Of a stretch of DNA of 64,000 bases, positions 63,303 through 64,000 are shown piece after piece. This stretch comes from Pseudomonas sp. GV071 (GTDB lineage: Bacteria > Pseudomonadota > Gammaproteobacteria > Pseudomonadales > Pseudomonadaceae), in the NCBI RefSeq assembly GCF_003050835.1, contig NZ_QAOJ01000007.1, positions 62,001 through 126,000 on the forward strand. The letters run 5' to 3'. Positions within the stretch are counted from its first letter, which is position 1. Every line of letters begins with the position of its first letter. The notes beneath the pieces were generated by a model. The model searched no databases. It saw only the letters and a program-made list of their open reading frames with translations, and was not told the origin of the DNA. The position numbers and the translations under genes are program-made.

Positions 63303-64000
63303 ATGTTTGCGTACCTGCCCTCCTCCTGGATGATCGCCCTGAAAAAAGCCGGTTACTGGATCTGGCTGATTCCCGTACTGGGCGTGCCCATGAGTTTTTA
63401 CTGGTCCATTGGCAGCGAGCATGCCGATGCCTGGGCCTATCTGGTCGTCACCATCGTGTTTGGCGTGATCCCGATTCTGGATGCCATTGTCGGCCGCGAC
63501 CCGGCCAACCCCGACGAAGTGGCCGATGTGCCGAAGATGGACAAGCAGGGTTACTACCGCCTGCTGAGCCTGGCCACTGTGCCGTTTCTGCTGGGCATGC
63601 TGGTGTGGGCCGGCTGGGCCTTTGTGCACTATGAGGCGTGGAGCTGGGTCGGCCGCCTGGGCTGGGTGCTCTCAGTGGGCACCGTGACCGGCGCCATCGG
63701 CATTACCGTGGCCCACGAGTTCATCCACAAAGACCCTCAGTTGGAACAGAACGCCGGCGGCCTGCTGTTGGCGGCGGTGTGTTATGCCGGCTTCAAGGTC
63801 GAGCATGTGCGTGGCCACCATGTGCATGTCTCCACCCCGGAAGACGCCTCGTCGTCACGCTATGGCCAGAGCCTGTATGCGTTCCTGCCGCACGCCTATA
63901 AACACAACTTTCTGAATGCCTGGGCGCTGGAAAAAGAGCGCCTGCAACGCCGCGGCCTGCCGGCCATGCATTGGCGTAACGAGTTGGTCTGGTGGTACCT
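63303..64000 (+). CDS. alkB: AlkB-type alkane 1-monooxygenase, 3' end outside window
   Basis: The first ~232 residues of an integral-membrane diiron hydroxylase. It has multiple membrane helices (GYWIWLIPVLGVPMSFYW; LATVPFLLGMLVWAGWAFV) and two of the three histidine boxes: HEFIH (138-142) and EHVRGHHVHVS (from 167). The third box lies beyond the window edge. It oxidises n-alkanes to 1-alkanols with rubredoxin. GGAG precedes the ATG by 7 bases. Frame is intact to the end. Confidence 0.93.
   Translation, partial: MFAYLPSSWMIALKKAGYWIWLIPVLGVPMSFYWSIGSEHADAWAYLVVTIVFGVIPILDAIVGRDPANPDEVADVPKMDKQGYYRLLSLATVPFLLGMLVWAGWAFVHYEAWSWVGRLGWVLSVGTVTGAIGITVAHEFIHKDPQLEQNAGGLLLAAVCYAGFKVEHVRGHHVHVSTPEDASSSRYGQSLYAFLPHAYKHNFLNAWALEKERLQRRGLPAMHWRNELVWWY

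Overview
The window is a high-GC stretch of a Pseudomonas chromosome, most likely from the P. fluorescens/P. putida side of the genus. Supporting signs are the single-polar-flagellum gene order (fliA-fleN-flhF-flhA), the MotC/MotD second stator pair, the HptB-HsbR-HsbA relay inside the flagellar cluster, abundant REP palindromes, and the conserved recR-ybaB-dnaX and ligA-zipA-smc-gntR-alkB blocks. No database search was run; names come from recognising the protein sequences and gene order.

Positions 1-32000 are the flagellar and chemotaxis supercluster. A partial FliK-like gene and an FlhB-like mini-gene read rightward at the left edge. Everything else reads leftward, so transcription order is right to left: fliE-F-G-H-I-J, then hsbA-hsbR-hptB, then fliK, then fliL-M-N-O-P-Q-R-flhB, then flhA-flhF-fleN-fliA-cheY-cheZ-cheA-cheB-motC-motD-parA-parP-cheW-DUF2802. 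I find sigma-54-type (-24/-12) promoters ahead of fliE (perfect match), fliK, fliL and flhA (weaker). The set builds the export gate, MS/C rings, ATPase complex and hook ruler, sets the number and polar site of flagella, and supplies nearly the whole chemotaxis pathway. cheR is not in the window.

Positions 32000-41000 hold an acyl-CoA dehydrogenase, a FecI/FecR/TonB-receptor cell-surface signalling triad for siderophore uptake, and the recR-ybaB-dnaX replication/repair block. The usual neighbours upstream of fliE (fleQ-fleS-fleR) are absent here, so a rearrangement joint lies near 31930-32050.

Positions 41000-53000 are accessory: DUF1003, DUF4166, WG-like and DUF1254 proteins, ArsB and ChrA oxyanion pumps, endonuclease I, a DUF3077 gene, a 1-Cys peroxiredoxin, a secreted lipase broken by one in-frame TAG, the 4.5S SRP RNA, and a phosphatase with two PAN/Apple repeats. 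The most striking element is at 48127-48742. A folded antisense-type RNA resembling the phage P1/P4 C4/CI immunity RNAs sits between two pairs of complementary target sites, ahead of a 24-residue leader ORF that overlaps the DUF3077 gene.

Positions 53000-64000 hold a chemoreceptor with a possible FliA promoter, an HU-family protein, ligA, zipA, smc, a GntR/FCD regulator and the start of an alkane hydroxylase gene running off the right edge.

Two signals cut across genes. A short acidic-plus-LL peptide resembling known CheY-docking sequences occurs in FliM, FliN, CheZ, perhaps ParP, and four times in the CheA linker. A roughly 115-bp dispersed hairpin repeat occurs three times, with conserved ends and loop but different stem arms.
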